DNA of 64,000 bases from Acidisoma sp. L85 (GTDB lineage Bacteria > Pseudomonadota > Alphaproteobacteria > Acetobacterales > Acetobacteraceae). Positions 20,143 through 28,861 of this stretch are shown here, one piece after another (position 1 is the first letter of the stretch; each line of letters begins with the position of its first letter). The position numbers were made by a program, and so were the translations under genes. The notes beneath the pieces were generated by a model. That model ran no database searches and was not told where the DNA came from. It saw only the letters and a program-made list of their open reading frames with translations. The stretch spans positions 218,111 to 282,110 of the forward strand of contig NZ_LMUQ01000073.1 in NCBI RefSeq assembly GCF_009765865.1, in the 5' to 3' direction.

Positions 20143-20466
20143 CTACCGCACGACGACTGTGCCCAACATGTATGGATGCACTGAACAGTAATATTGATAC
20201 GTGCCAGCCTTGGTGAATACATGAGCGAAGCTATCGCCGGTATCGAGCGCCGGTGACGAGATCGTCGGCGCCGCGGTCGCTTCCACCACGGTATGTGGCA
20301 TGTCGTCCTGGTTGGTCCAGATCACGCGGGTTCCAGCATCGACAACGAGTTGCGCAGGCGAGAACTTGAAATTGTCGATCGTCACCCGCGCATCCGCCGC
20401 GAAGGCGGTTCGGGCAGTCAGCAGCAGCGCGCAGGTGAGGATCGCGGCGTATTTAATTCTGGTCAT
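20143..20466 (-). CDS. periplasmic cupredoxin (plastocyanin/amicyanin-like)
   Basis: 107 residues with a signal peptide ending TAFA (cut after about residue 23). The mature part is a single cupredoxin domain. Type I copper ligands are visible as His58 (MPHTVV), Cys94 and His97 (YYCSVHPYM), with Met100 as the axial ligand. Such proteins carry electrons in the periplasm. AAGGA lies before the ATG. The metallophosphoesterase gene ends 23 bp upstream on the same strand, so the two form an operon under the putative ECF promoter at 21474-21501. Confidence 0.9.
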   Translation of the reverse strand: MTRIKYAAILTCALLLTARTAFAADARVTIDNFKFSPAQLVVDAGTRVIWTNQDDMPHTVVEATAAPTISSPALDTGDSFAHVFTKAGTYQYYCSVHPYMLGTVVVR

Positions 20467-20489
20467 AAGAATTTTCCTTGAGTCGGATG

Positions 20490-21446
20490 TCAGGCAGCGA
20501 GCGTCGTGTCGATGATGGCGAGCGGTGTCGCGGTCCGGACTCGCGTGACTTTCGTAATCCCAAGCATGGCGCGCAGATGGCCCGGCGGGACGTTTTTCAT
20601 CGGCCCTGGCGACGCGGCGGTTCCGGGCGCCGGCTGCGGGAAAGCCGTCGAGCGCGCGGTATGGAAGGCGCAATTGCCTTCGACTTTCTGCATGATCTGA
20701 TGGATATGTCCGTTAAGCACGGTGACCGAGCCGAAGCGGCGCAGCAGTGTGAGAGCCTGCCCTGCATCGGCGGTTCCCCAGCCCCATGCCTCGCTCACAG
20801 TCCAGAGTGGAACATGGGCGAAAACAACGATCGGCTGACTTGCCGAACGGCCCTCCAAATCCTTGGCGAGCCAATCGAGCTGATCGGCACCAAGATTGCC
20901 CATCCCGCCGGCCTTGAAATTCTGCACATTGTTGAGTGCAATGAAATGGACGCCGGCTTGATCGAAAGAATACCAGCCGCGTGGAGCCTTTGGTGCGAAG
21001 CGCGCGAAGAAAGCCTTGCCGTCGTCGAATAGCACGTCGTGCTCCCCCGGCACGTAATGAGTGTCGAGCCTCGCGCCACGGATGATCTGGTCGGCTGTGT
21101 CGAACTGCTTTGCCTTCGACAAATGGCTGACATCGCCCGTGTGAATCATTAGGCCAGCATTGCTCTTCTGAGCATTCACCAATGCGATGGCCGCCTGCAG
21201 CGTGCCGGGCGTATCGGTATTCGGCGGATGGTTGAAGCCGATATGGCTATCGCTGATCTGTAGGAAACTGAAAGTGGCGTCAGATTCGGTAGCTGCCTCT
21301 GCGGCTCCGATCAGTCGGGAATGCGGCACGCCGCCGGTGACCGTCCATAATACCCCGGCACCGGCCCAAACCATGCATTCCAGCGCCTCACGGCGAGACT
21401 TCCCGCCATTTCGGCTAGTCTCTGAAGCGTCAAAAACCTCGTTCAT
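20490..21446 (-). CDS. Tat-exported metallophosphoesterase
   Basis: 318 residues. The N-terminus has a twin-arginine signal (SRREAL at 17-22, then a hydrophobic run), so the folded protein should reach the periplasm. The calcineurin-like phosphoesterase motifs are all present: Asp66/His68 (SDSHIG), Asp105 (TGDVSH), GEHD at 134-137, AHVP and GHIH. These bind two metals and cleave phosphomono- or diesters; the substrate is unknown. GAGGAGA precedes the ATG at 21446; a GTG 6 nt earlier is less likely. It is the first gene of an operon with the cupredoxin. Confidence 0.9.
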   Translation of the reverse strand: MNEVFDASETSRNGGKSRREALECMVWAGAGVLWTVTGGVPHSRLIGAAEAATESDATFSFLQISDSHIGFNHPPNTDTPGTLQAAIALVNAQKSNAGLMIHTGDVSHLSKAKQFDTADQIIRGARLDTHYVPGEHDVLFDDGKAFFARFAPKAPRGWYSFDQAGVHFIALNNVQNFKAGGMGNLGADQLDWLAKDLEGRSASQPIVVFAHVPLWTVSEAWGWGTADAGQALTLLRRFGSVTVLNGHIHQIMQKVEGNCAFHTARSTAFPQPAPGTAASPGPMKNVPPGHLRAMLGITKVTRVRTATPLAIIDTTLAA

Positions 21447-21473
21447 CGTCACGTCTCCTCATGTGTCTGAGGT

Positions 21474-21501
21474 AGAGACCGAGGGGAGACGCGCTTTATT
21501 C
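21474..21501 (-). promoter_or_regulatory. putative ECF-sigma promoter (GAATAAA-N15-GTCTCT)
   Basis: On the minus strand, GAATAAA (21501-21495) and GTCTCT (21479-21474) are 15 nt apart, identical in boxes and spacing to the site at 20036-20063. The expected transcription start is about 20 nt before the metallophosphoesterase ATG. The spacer sequences differ, so this is not a simple duplication. Confidence 0.6.
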
Positions 21502-21621
21502 TCCGTCGCTTGATTTTTTTTCCGGTGAGGCAGTTTTTCCGATTTTGACGCAACCCTTGCAATCAACCGGGTGCTGGCCACCTCCGAAACAACCAACTCA
21601 GCTAAAAGGAGCGAGAAGGCG

Positions 21622-21942
21622 ATGAAGTCTTATCTATGCAGACGGGGCATGCTCCCCGTTTTGAGTCTTGCCATCGTTCTCGGTGCGGCCTCTGGCGCTA
21701 TGGCACAGACAGCGACCTCCTCCTCGGCGAGCGAGGCTCAAGGGGCAACCTCTGGCCTTGGCACATCCCATCGCTTCGCGACGGCTGCCGCCGCTTCAGC
21801 GCATTGCCCCGGTGATACGATCGTGTGGTCTTCCGGTTCGGAGCTAACCTACAGCCTCTCGGCGGGATCGTCGGGTGGCGCGCATGGCTTTTATGCCTGC
21901 AAGGCCGAAGCTGACAGCGCCGGGTTCCATGCCGCGCCCTGA
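21622..21942 (+). CDS. small exported hypothetical protein (106 aa)
   Basis: A signal peptide ends GAMA at residue 28. The mature chain of about 78 residues is rich in Ser, Ala and Gly and has two cysteines (AHCPGD and FYACKAE), probably disulfide-bonded. The ATG at 21622 follows AAAGGAG; longer frames start in unlikely sequence. It diverges from the metallophosphoesterase operon but lacks the GAATAAA motif on its own strand. No family is recognised. Confidence 0.7.
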   Translation: MKSYLCRRGMLPVLSLAIVLGAASGAMAQTATSSSASEAQGATSGLGTSHRFATAAAASAHCPGDTIVWSSGSELTYSLSAGSSGGAHGFYACKAEADSAGFHAAP

Positions 21943-21960
21943 TTTGGGGTTAGCCTTGCG

Positions 21961-22236
21961 CTAAGCCGGATCGCTTTCCGGGGTGAAGGCGTTGAAGCCG
22001 ATGATCGTATAGGTATCGGCGACGCCTTCGACTTTCTGTAGCACTGTCGTCACGAACAGCCCCGGATCCTGCCCTTCGGCCAGACGGAACTTGGCGAGCA
22101 AGTCATATTGCCCGGATGTCGAAAAGATCTCCGCCACCGGCTCCACAGTGTCGAGAATGCGCGCCGCTACCTCATAGGATGTGCCGAGGTGGCACTTGAT
22201 CTGCACGAAGATCGTCCGCGCCTTGATCGCCGTCAT
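21961..22236 (-). CDS. stand-alone Lrp/AsnC ligand-binding (RAM) domain protein
   Basis: 91 residues that match only the C-terminal effector domain of Lrp/AsnC regulators (FVQIKCHLG at the start, GQYDLLAKF in the middle, then VEGVADTYTIIGF). The DNA-binding helix-turn-helix is absent, so it is a SraA/DM1-like protein that may bind amino acids or modulate other Lrp proteins. It is convergent with the small exported gene. Confidence 0.82.
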   Translation of the reverse strand: MTAIKARTIFVQIKCHLGTSYEVAARILDTVEPVAEIFSTSGQYDLLAKFRLAEGQDPGLFVTTVLQKVEGVADTYTIIGFNAFTPESDPA

Positions 22237-22346
22237 CTGTCCTCCGATCGCCTCACCGAGGTCTCCCGGGCTTCCCGCCCTGCTAGGCGATGCCCATCTC
22301 TCTATGGACCGGCGAGGGGTATCTTGTCGCGGTCCGGGGGATCGTC

Positions 22347-22868
22347 ATGCGGAATGTCGCCTATCTCGCCCTTCTCGGCTTGGCCGCCTGTGCCACGGGT
22401 CAAGCACCGCCGCGCACCGTGCCGCAGGTCGATCTCCAGCGTTATGCCGGGCTTTGGCATGAGGTCGCGCGCTACCCCAACAGGTTCGAGGATGGCGGCA
22501 AGCTGCGCTGCGTCGATGTCACCGCGACCTATATCCAGCGGCCGGATGGCAAGATCACCGTGCGGAACGCCTGCCGGGATCTCGGCAAAGGCAAGACCCG
22601 CATGTCGGAGGGTTGGGCGAAGGTCGCGGACCCTTCCGGCGCCAAGCTTCGCGTGACCTTCTTCTGGCCCTTCTTCGGCGATTATTGGGTGATCGGCCTC
22701 GATCCCGACTACCGCTGGGCCGTGGTGGGCACGCCTGATCGCCGCTACCTCTGGGTGCTATCCCGCACGCCGACCCTGCCGCAGGACATTTTCGTCCGTG
22801 CCACCGCGACGGCGGCCGGCCAAGGCTTCGACCTTGGCCCGCTGGTCAGGACCCCGCCCCAACTCTGA
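22347..22868 (+). CDS. blc: outer-membrane lipocalin (Blc family)
   Basis: 173 residues. The lipobox LAAC places the acylated cysteine at residue 15. The lipocalin signature YAGLWHEVARYPNRFE follows at about residue 32, and DYWVIGLDPDYRWAVVGTP with YLWVLSR forms the second conserved block. The family binds fatty acids or lysophospholipids at the outer membrane and is often stress-induced. GGGGGA precedes the ATG at 22347; the longer frame from 22290 would spoil the lipoprotein signal. Confidence 0.9.
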   Translation: MRNVAYLALLGLAACATGQAPPRTVPQVDLQRYAGLWHEVARYPNRFEDGGKLRCVDVTATYIQRPDGKITVRNACRDLGKGKTRMSEGWAKVADPSGAKLRVTFFWPFFGDYWVIGLDPDYRWAVVGTPDRRYLWVLSRTPTLPQDIFVRATATAAGQGFDLGPLVRTPPQL

Positions 22869-22899
22869 GCTTAGCTGACCCACCTTCCGCCTTGCGCAT

Positions 22900-22914
22900 G
22901 TTCACGTTATGTTC
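22900..22914 (+). promoter_or_regulatory. LexA (SOS) box, GTTC-N7-GTTC
   Basis: GTTC ACGTTAT GTTC is a perfect direct repeat with a 7-nt spacer, the LexA binding site of alphaproteobacteria. It ends 23 bp before the imuA start codon, so LexA bound here would block imuA-imuB transcription until DNA damage. Confidence 0.85.
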
Positions 22915-22937
22915 GCATTCGGCTAGGAACATCGCAT

Positions 22938-23708
22938 GTGAATACCCTCTCGACGACGCATTCGCTGGCGGAGCTGCGTCAGACCATCGCGCGGTTGGAG
23001 CGGCAGAACGCGCAGGCCGCCGACCGCCGGAATCTGCCCTTTGGCCTGGAGGAAATCGACAACCACCTGCCCGGAGGCGGCCTCGCCCTCGGCTGTCTGC
23101 ACGAGGTCGCCGATACCGGGCCCGGACAGGAGCATGCGAGTGCCGCCGCCCTGATGGTGGCCGGCATCCTCGCGCGCATCTCCGGCACCGTGATCTGGGC
23201 CGCCGACCGGCGAGACCTCTTCGCTCCGGCGCTTGCCGGCGTCGGGCTCGGCCATGGCCGCATCCTGCATGTCGCGGCTGGGAACCGTGTGCTGCTCGCG
23301 ATGGAGGAGGGGCTGCGTCATCCCGGCCTTGCCGGCGTGGTGGGGGAGGTGGGGCGGCTCGATCTGACAGCCTCGCGCCGGCTGCAACTCGCGGCGGAAG
23401 GTTCGGGGGTCGTCGCCTTCGCTTTGCGCCGTAGCCGGAAGTCAGCGGATCCGGCTTTGGCGGCGCCGCTCGCCGCGGTCAGCCGCTGGCGCATCGGCAG
23501 CCTGCCATCGGCGCCGCCAGTGCCTTACGCGCCGAAGGTGCAGGGGCTCGGCCCGATGCGCTGGCGGATCGACCTTGTCCGATGCCGCGGCGCTGAGCCC
23601 GCATCCTGGATCGTGGAGGCTTGTGATGCGAAGGGTCGCCTGCGTCTGGCTACCAACCTGGCCGACCGATCGCTGGCGCCGCCAGTTGGGAAGCGACGCG
23701 CCGGATAG
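22938..23708 (+). CDS. imuA: ImuA, SOS mutagenesis accessory protein
   Basis: 256 residues. The N-terminal RecA-like domain has LPFGLEEIDNHLPGGGLALG at about 33-52, the usual ImuA replacement of a Walker A loop, and the middle has the AGVVGEVGRLDLTASRRLQL segment. ImuA works with ImuB and DnaE2 in translesion DNA synthesis. The start codon is GTG at 22938, with AGGA upstream. The LexA box at 22900-22914 shows SOS control. imuB begins 83 bp before the imuA stop. Confidence 0.9.
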   Translation: MNTLSTTHSLAELRQTIARLERQNAQAADRRNLPFGLEEIDNHLPGGGLALGCLHEVADTGPGQEHASAAALMVAGILARISGTVIWAADRRDLFAPALAGVGLGHGRILHVAAGNRVLLAMEEGLRHPGLAGVVGEVGRLDLTASRRLQLAAEGSGVVAFALRRSRKSADPALAAPLAAVSRWRIGSLPSAPPVPYAPKVQGLGPMRWRIDLVRCRGAEPASWIVEACDAKGRLRLATNLADRSLAPPVGKRRAG

Positions 23709-25143
23709 ATCCGTCCCGCTCATCACGCGCATGCATGACGGCCGGCGCATGGTCATCGCCTCCGCCGATGCGGCGGCGCAGGCGATGGGGCTGCGCGCCG
23801 GCATGCCGCTCGCCCAGGCACAAGCCATGCGCCCCGGCCTCACCGTGATCGATGCCGATACGGCCGCCGATGCGGCGGCGTTGCGTGACCTCGCCATCTG
23901 GTGCCAGCGCTATGCGCCGCTCACCGCCGCCGATCCGCCGGACGGCATCCGCATCGACAGCACAGGCGCCGATCACCTCCATGGCGGCGAGGCGGCGATG
24001 CTGGCCGATCTGCTGCAGCGTCTTGCCCGCAACGGCCTGGCCGCCCGCGCGGCTCTGGCCGATACGCCCGCCGCTTCCTGGGCCATGGCGCGCCACGGCC
24101 CAACGCCCGCGACGATCGTGCCGCCGGGCGGCACGGTGCCGGCCCTGGCACCGCTGCCGGTTACGGCACTTCGCCTGACCACCGATGTCTCTGCCGCGCT
24201 CGACCGCGTGGGGCTTGAGACGATAGGTCAACTCGCCGCCACACCGCGCGGCCCGCTTGTCCGCCGGTTCGGCGAGGGACTCATGCGCCGTCTGGATCAT
24301 GCCCTCGGCCATAGTTTCGAGCCGCTGGAGCCGGTGCCGCCGACCTCCCTCATTCGCCAGCGCCTGACCTTTGCCGAGCCATTGCTGACGGGCGAAGCCT
24401 TCCCCAACATCATCGCCCGCCTCACCCGCGCCGTCGCCGCCGGCCTGGAGCGGCGGGGAGAGGGCGCGCGGCGCCTGGATCTTGTCTTCGAGCGGGTGGA
24501 TGGCCGTATGCAGCTCATCACCATCGGCACCGCCCGGCCCGTGCGCGATCCGCCGTATCTCGCCAAACTCCTCTGCGAATGGCTGGAAACGGTAGATCCC
24601 GGTTTGGGTGTCGAGGCGATGACCCTCTGGGTGCCGCTCGCCGAACCGCTGGCCGGGGAGCAGCTTCGTGTTCTGCCTAGCGAAACGCAGGCGACCGACC
24701 TCGGCCCTTTAGTAGATCGCCTTTCCAACCGCTTTGGCGCCGCGCGGGTCTATCGCATGGCCCCGGTGGAAAGCGATGTGCCGGAACGCTCGGCGGAACG
24801 TCGCGCGCCGCTCGATCCGGCGCCCGGCCTCGCCTGGCCTTCGACCTTGCCACGCCCCGTGCGCCTGATCTCTCCGCCGCAGCGGGTGGAGGCGCTGGCG
24901 ATTTTGCCGGATCAGGCGCCTGCCTTCTTCGTCTGGCGCCGCCACCGCCACCGCATCCACCGCGCCGACGGACCCGAGCGTATCTTCGGCGAATGGTGGC
25001 GCCGCGATGCCGAAATGCGCGCGGTCCGCGATTACTGGGCTGTCGAGGATCTCGACGGCCGCCGCTTCTGGCTCTACCGGCGAGGCGACGGCATCGAACG
25101 TATCACCGGCGATTTATCCTGGTTCCTGCACGGGCTGTTTTGA
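23626..25143 (+). CDS. imuB: ImuB, Y-family-like polymerase partner
   Basis: 505 residues, starting MRRVACVWLPTWPTDRW after GGAGG. It has the Y-family polymerase fold, but the SRVACVYLP-type start lacks the catalytic acidic residue found in Pol IV, as in known ImuB proteins. ImuB acts as a clamp-binding hub that brings DnaE2 to damaged DNA. It overlaps imuA by 83 bp. The usual third gene dnaE2 is not next to it; instead an opposite-strand M35-like gene follows. Confidence 0.9.
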   Translation: MRRVACVWLPTWPTDRWRRQLGSDAPDRSVPLITRMHDGRRMVIASADAAAQAMGLRAGMPLAQAQAMRPGLTVIDADTAADAAALRDLAIWCQRYAPLTAADPPDGIRIDSTGADHLHGGEAAMLADLLQRLARNGLAARAALADTPAASWAMARHGPTPATIVPPGGTVPALAPLPVTALRLTTDVSAALDRVGLETIGQLAATPRGPLVRRFGEGLMRRLDHALGHSFEPLEPVPPTSLIRQRLTFAEPLLTGEAFPNIIARLTRAVAAGLERRGEGARRLDLVFERVDGRMQLITIGTARPVRDPPYLAKLLCEWLETVDPGLGVEAMTLWVPLAEPLAGEQLRVLPSETQATDLGPLVDRLSNRFGAARVYRMAPVESDVPERSAERRAPLDPAPGLAWPSTLPRPVRLISPPQRVEALAILPDQAPAFFVWRRHRHRIHRADGPERIFGEWWRRDAEMRAVRDYWAVEDLDGRRFWLYRRGDGIERITGDLSWFLHGLF

Positions 25144-25226
25144 TCGGGGAGGGAGATTCCAATTTTATGCAATCTACTCTCCGGCGCTTTAGGCTTCTGA
25201 CGTGTCCCGAACATCAAGATGAAACC

Positions 25227-26099
25227 TTAAGCCCAAAGCTGGTGACGCGGGGTTTCCACATTTCTCCGCGGTCCGGATGCTGGCACGCGTGTATCATGTA
25301 GTTTAGTTATGAGACCCATATAGCTGTCCGCATTACAAATCATCGCGTCTGGATTTGTCGGCAATCCTCTAAAGCGGATCTTTCCTGACTGAAAATATTC
25401 GTCGACATCTACGTATCCCGCTGATGGATGTTGGTGTGAAAACATATCGGAATCGGTACAATCCACAGTACCTGCAGCACGATGGCTCAGTTCATGGCCA
25501 GCGATCCAGTCACACAAACCTGGACTATCTTTTAGGAACTTGCGGTTTATCCTTACTGTTCCAGGAAACAGTGTCTTCCCGGTCCACATATTGCGGACAG
25601 TTGAATGGCCTTTTTCCGCAAGCTTCCGCGTGGGTGTCATCATGACACAGCCAAGGGCGCCATTCAACTCGGCCGTTTCCTTAGCGCCCATCAGCTTGAT
25701 GGTGACATCGCCACGCGTATCGATATGCATACGCGATAGGGCGCGTTTTATGGTGGCGGCCTGCTCAGGCGAAGGACCGGACAGCGGAAGGAGAAAACAC
25801 TCGGCCGCTATTCTCCGGGTGCGTTCGTCCCAATGGCCCGCGACAGCGTCGCACGCCGATTGAATCTTTACTCTTTCGCTCTCGACAATTTTCTTTAGTG
25901 TTTGGACTTCCTTCGCCGTGGCGGGGGCCTCGTCCTCTCGGGTTTCGACGGTCAAGCTGCCGCCTCCCAGCATTCGCGTCGGATGGGACTTTTGCCACGC
26001 CGATCTTCGAGAGTTGACGGCAAATGGGATGTTGGAACCGTTGTCCGCATGGAAAGCCCGCGCTGAGGTCGGAGCCGATCGAACCGGTGCAATGTGCAT
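25227..26099 (-). CDS. M35-like (aspzincin) metalloendopeptidase, lower GC
   Basis: 290 residues. HELSH at 202-206 followed by GTVD at 210-213 is the aspzincin signature (HExxH with a downstream GTxD aspartate as third zinc ligand), and NADSYMGL near residue 256 matches the conserved NADxY of the family. There is no signal peptide; the first 60 residues look unstructured. Deuterolysin-type enzymes cut peptide bonds, often next to lysine. By eye the gene is about 45-50% GC, clearly below its neighbours, with AT-rich codons, which suggests horizontal gain. It lies where dnaE2 would be expected after imuB. An export route or immunity partner is not visible. Confidence 0.75.
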   Translation of the reverse strand: MHIAPVRSAPTSARAFHADNGSNIPFAVNSRRSAWQKSHPTRMLGGGSLTVETREDEAPATAKEVQTLKKIVESERVKIQSACDAVAGHWDERTRRIAAECFLLPLSGPSPEQAATIKRALSRMHIDTRGDVTIKLMGAKETAELNGALGCVMMTPTRKLAEKGHSTVRNMWTGKTLFPGTVRINRKFLKDSPGLCDWIAGHELSHRAAGTVDCTDSDMFSHQHPSAGYVDVDEYFQSGKIRFRGLPTNPDAMICNADSYMGLITKLHDTRVPASGPRRNVETPRHQLWA

Positions 26100-26154
26100 G
26101 CTGAACCTTCGTGGATTTGATTTTAGTCTCTATTCAGGAAGAGTTGCGCCGGGA

Positions 26155-27483
26155 TTAATCCCTCATCCTGAACCGCAGCCGCCAGCCGAGCGTGCAGCCT
26201 CGTATCGCGAGAAACACCAGGAAAGCGATCCACAACCCGCTATTGCCCAGCAGCGGCGCCAATACCGCCCAGCACAGCAGGAAAATCGCGAGCGACAGCA
26301 GCATCATGTCGCGCATATCGCGAGACCAGCTCGCGCCGATGAAGATGCCGTCCATCTGGAAAGCCACGGCACCCGCCAGCGGCATTAACGCCGCCCAGCC
26401 GAGTGACTCCATTGCCGCTTGCCGCACCAAAGGCGCGCCGGTCAGCACTGCCACGAATGGCCGCGCGATCGCGAAATAGGCCAAGGTGAGCGCCAATCCG
26501 CTCGCGAGACTCCAGCCGAATGTAAGGCGCACCGCGCGGCGGAACCCAACTCTGTTGCTTGCGCCGATCATGACCCCGGCAAGCTGCTCCGCCGCCGCCG
26601 CGAACCCGTCCAGACAATTGGCCGCCAGCGCGAAGAACTGCATGTGAATGGCATTCGCCGCCAACACCACCGCCCCGAAAGCCGCGCTCTGCCGCGTGAA
26701 GAAAGCGAAAGCGAAGAGCAGCGCGAGCGTGCGGATGAGAATGTCGCGATTGAGCACGCCCATGCGCCGCCAGCCGTCGCGATCGGATAGCGCGATGCGC
26801 GCACCCGCCGCGAACAGTCCGCTCCATCGCCACAGCAAAAGCAGCCCCGCCGCGAAAGCCACCGTTTCGCCGGCGAAAGCGGCCATGGCCGCGCCCCTTA
26901 CGCCCCAGCCCAGCGCCAGCACGGTCCAGGCGCAGACCGCCATATTGGTGCCATTGAGGAGAATCTGCAGCGCGAGACCCCAGCTGGCACGCCCGCGCCC
27001 GAGCAGCACGCCAAGGATCGCGTAATTGCCCAGCGCCATTGGCGCCGAAAGGATACGGATAAGCGTATAATCACGCGCCGCGGCAAAGACCCGCCCATGC
27101 GCCCCTAGCAGCGGCAGCCCGAACCGCGTCTCCGGCCCGCTCAGCGCGACGATCACCGAACCCAGCAGCATCGCCAGCACGAGCGCGCGCAATTGCACCG
27201 CGCGCATCTCCGCCACATCCCCCCGGCCCATCGCCTGCGCCACAAGGCCGAGCGTTGCACTGCGCAAAAAACTCAGGCTCGTCAGCAGGAGGTCGAAGAG
27301 TATCGCGGCGATGGCGATGCCGGCGGAGAGTTCCGGGTCGGCCAGCCGACCCACCGCCGCCGTTGAAACCACGCCCACCAGCGCCGTGCTGAGATAGGCC
27401 AGCATCATCGGCAGGGCGATGGCCAGTACCGCGCGATGCCCCGGCATCTCCGTCTCGATGCCAGAGGCTCCGCTCACGCCCAC
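26155..27483 (-). CDS. MATE-family efflux transporter (DinF-like)
   Basis: 442 residues with about twelve membrane segments in two halves. The LAIALPMMLAYLSTALVGVVS start, AAVGRLADPELSAGIAIA and the TLGLVAQAMGRGD segment match MATE/DinF exporters, which expel drugs or organic cations with H+ or Na+. It starts 3 bp after the hisA stop, so it is probably transcribed with the his genes. The substrate is unknown. Confidence 0.87.
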   Translation of the reverse strand: MGVSGASGIETEMPGHRAVLAIALPMMLAYLSTALVGVVSTAAVGRLADPELSAGIAIAAILFDLLLTSLSFLRSATLGLVAQAMGRGDVAEMRAVQLRALVLAMLLGSVIVALSGPETRFGLPLLGAHGRVFAAARDYTLIRILSAPMALGNYAILGVLLGRGRASWGLALQILLNGTNMAVCAWTVLALGWGVRGAAMAAFAGETVAFAAGLLLLWRWSGLFAAGARIALSDRDGWRRMGVLNRDILIRTLALLFAFAFFTRQSAAFGAVVLAANAIHMQFFALAANCLDGFAAAAEQLAGVMIGASNRVGFRRAVRLTFGWSLASGLALTLAYFAIARPFVAVLTGAPLVRQAAMESLGWAALMPLAGAVAFQMDGIFIGASWSRDMRDMMLLSLAIFLLCWAVLAPLLGNSGLWIAFLVFLAIRGCTLGWRLRFRMRD

Positions 27484-27486
27484 CGA

Positions 27487-28242
27487 TCAGCCGATCGCGG
27501 CCTGGGCCTCGGCCAGCGTCAGCCGGCCATCATAGAGCGCGCGGCCGATGATGACCCCCTCGATGCCCGGTGTCTCGGAGGCGACAGCGCGCAGCGCCCG
27601 CAGGTCCGCGACGGAGCCCACACCCCCCGAGGCGATCACCGGCGTTGTCACCGCGCGCGCCAGTGCTGCCGTCTGGTCGAGGTTGAGGCCGGACAACATT
27701 CCGTCCCGCCCGATATCGGTGAAGATCACCGCCGCTGCCCCGGCATCCTCGAAGCGCAGCGCCAGCTCGATCGTCGTGATGGTTGAGGTCGCGGCCCAGC
27801 CCTCGGTCGCCACCATGCCGTCCCTCGCGTCGATGCCGACCGCGATGCGGCCAGGAAACCGGCGGCAAGCGGCACGGACCAGCTCGGGGTCCCGCGCGGC
27901 GATGCTGCCGAGGATGACCCGGCGAATGCCGGCGGCGAGCCACGCCTCGATGCCCACCATATCCCGAATGCCGCCGCCAAGCTGCACCGGCACCTTGGCG
28001 ACGCCCAGAATAGTGGCCACCGCGTCGCCATTCCGCGACCGCCCGGCGAAGGCCCCGTCGAGATCGACGACATGCAACCACGTCGCCCCGGCGTCCTGCC
28101 ACGCCTCCGCCTGCGCGCCTGGATCGGTAGCGTAGACGGTCGCCTGGTCCATTTCGCCCTGACGTAGCCGCACGCAGGCGCCGCCCTTGAGGTCGATGGC
28201 CGGGTAGACGGTGAGGGGCTGATCACGGGGCAGGGCGGGCAA
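27487..28242 (-). CDS. hisA: HisA, phosphoribosylformimino-AICAR-P isomerase
   Basis: 251 residues of (beta/alpha)8 fold. The active-site aspartates are Asp17 (YPAIDLKGG) and the one in FTDIGRDGM, with two phosphate-binding GG loops (QLGGGIRD and ASGGVGS). It catalyses the fourth step of histidine synthesis. No in-frame ATG lies near the conserved start; the TTG at 28242 is the best choice, just after the GNAT stop, whose GGAAGAG tail can act as ribosome site. hisF does not follow as it does in many genomes. Confidence 0.92.
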   Translation of the reverse strand: MPALPRDQPLTVYPAIDLKGGACVRLRQGEMDQATVYATDPGAQAEAWQDAGATWLHVVDLDGAFAGRSRNGDAVATILGVAKVPVQLGGGIRDMVGIEAWLAAGIRRVILGSIAARDPELVRAACRRFPGRIAVGIDARDGMVATEGWAATSTITTIELALRFEDAGAAAVIFTDIGRDGMLSGLNLDQTAALARAVTTPVIASGGVGSVADLRALRAVASETPGIEGVIIGRALYDGRLTLAEAQAAIG

Positions 28243-28249
28243 GGCGCGT

Positions 28250-28861
28250 TCAGCTCTTCCGTTGCAGCAACTTATAGAAGTAATGGCCCGCGATGATCTG
28301 GCCGCCGACGCGGGCATAGGCGGGATGGGTGCCCCAGCGCTGGTAGCCGAGACCCTCATAGAGCGCGATGGCGCCCTCATGTGTCTCGCGCACATCGAGG
28401 TTCAGCACCTGATAGCCCAGGCTGCGCGCCCGTTCCTCCACCCGCAACGCAAGCATCCGGGCAAGGCCGAGACGGCGGGCATAAGGCGCGACAAAGGCCT
28501 GGGTGATGACCGCGGCCATCGCCTGCGCCTCGTTATTCCGCGACGGACGGACAAGCTGGGTCGAGCCGCAGACGATGCCGTCCACTCGCCCGACATAGAC
28601 CTCGCGCTCCGGCACCATGAGCAGGCCGCGGAAATAGCTCTCCAGCACCTGCCGCCCCGGTGGCGTGATCCAGCCGAAACCGCCGCCGTCGATAATGGCG
28701 GCATCCGTCGCCTCGCAGAGGGCGAGCAGGTCCTCCTCGTTGAACGACGAAATCCGCTCCACCGAGAGCTTCGCCGTCGGCTCGCGTCCGATCGCCCGAG
28801 GTTCGAGATCGGCGGGCAGCGCCGCGGACTGAAATGCGGTGTCGTCGTCGATGGCGCTCAT
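28250..28861 (-). CDS. GNAT-family N-acetyltransferase
   Basis: 203 residues. The C-terminal half carries the acetyl-CoA signature: [17 protein letters not shown] (motif A, RxLGL...), then [20 protein letters not shown] (motif B). The N-terminal 50 residues are family-specific. It is embedded in the histidine operon, overlapping hisH by 4 nt and lying 7 bp before hisA. The same arrangement is seen in several related genomes from memory. Acceptor substrate is unknown. Confidence 0.87.
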   Translation of the reverse strand: MSAIDDDTAFQSAALPADLEPRAIGREPTAKLSVERISSFNEEDLLALCEATDAAIIDGGGFGWITPPGRQVLESYFRGLLMVPEREVYVGRVDGIVCGSTQLVRPSRNNEAQAMAAVITQAFVAPYARRLGLARMLALRVEERARSLGYQVLNLDVRETHEGAIALYEGLGYQRWGTHPAYARVGGQIIAGHYFYKLLQRKS

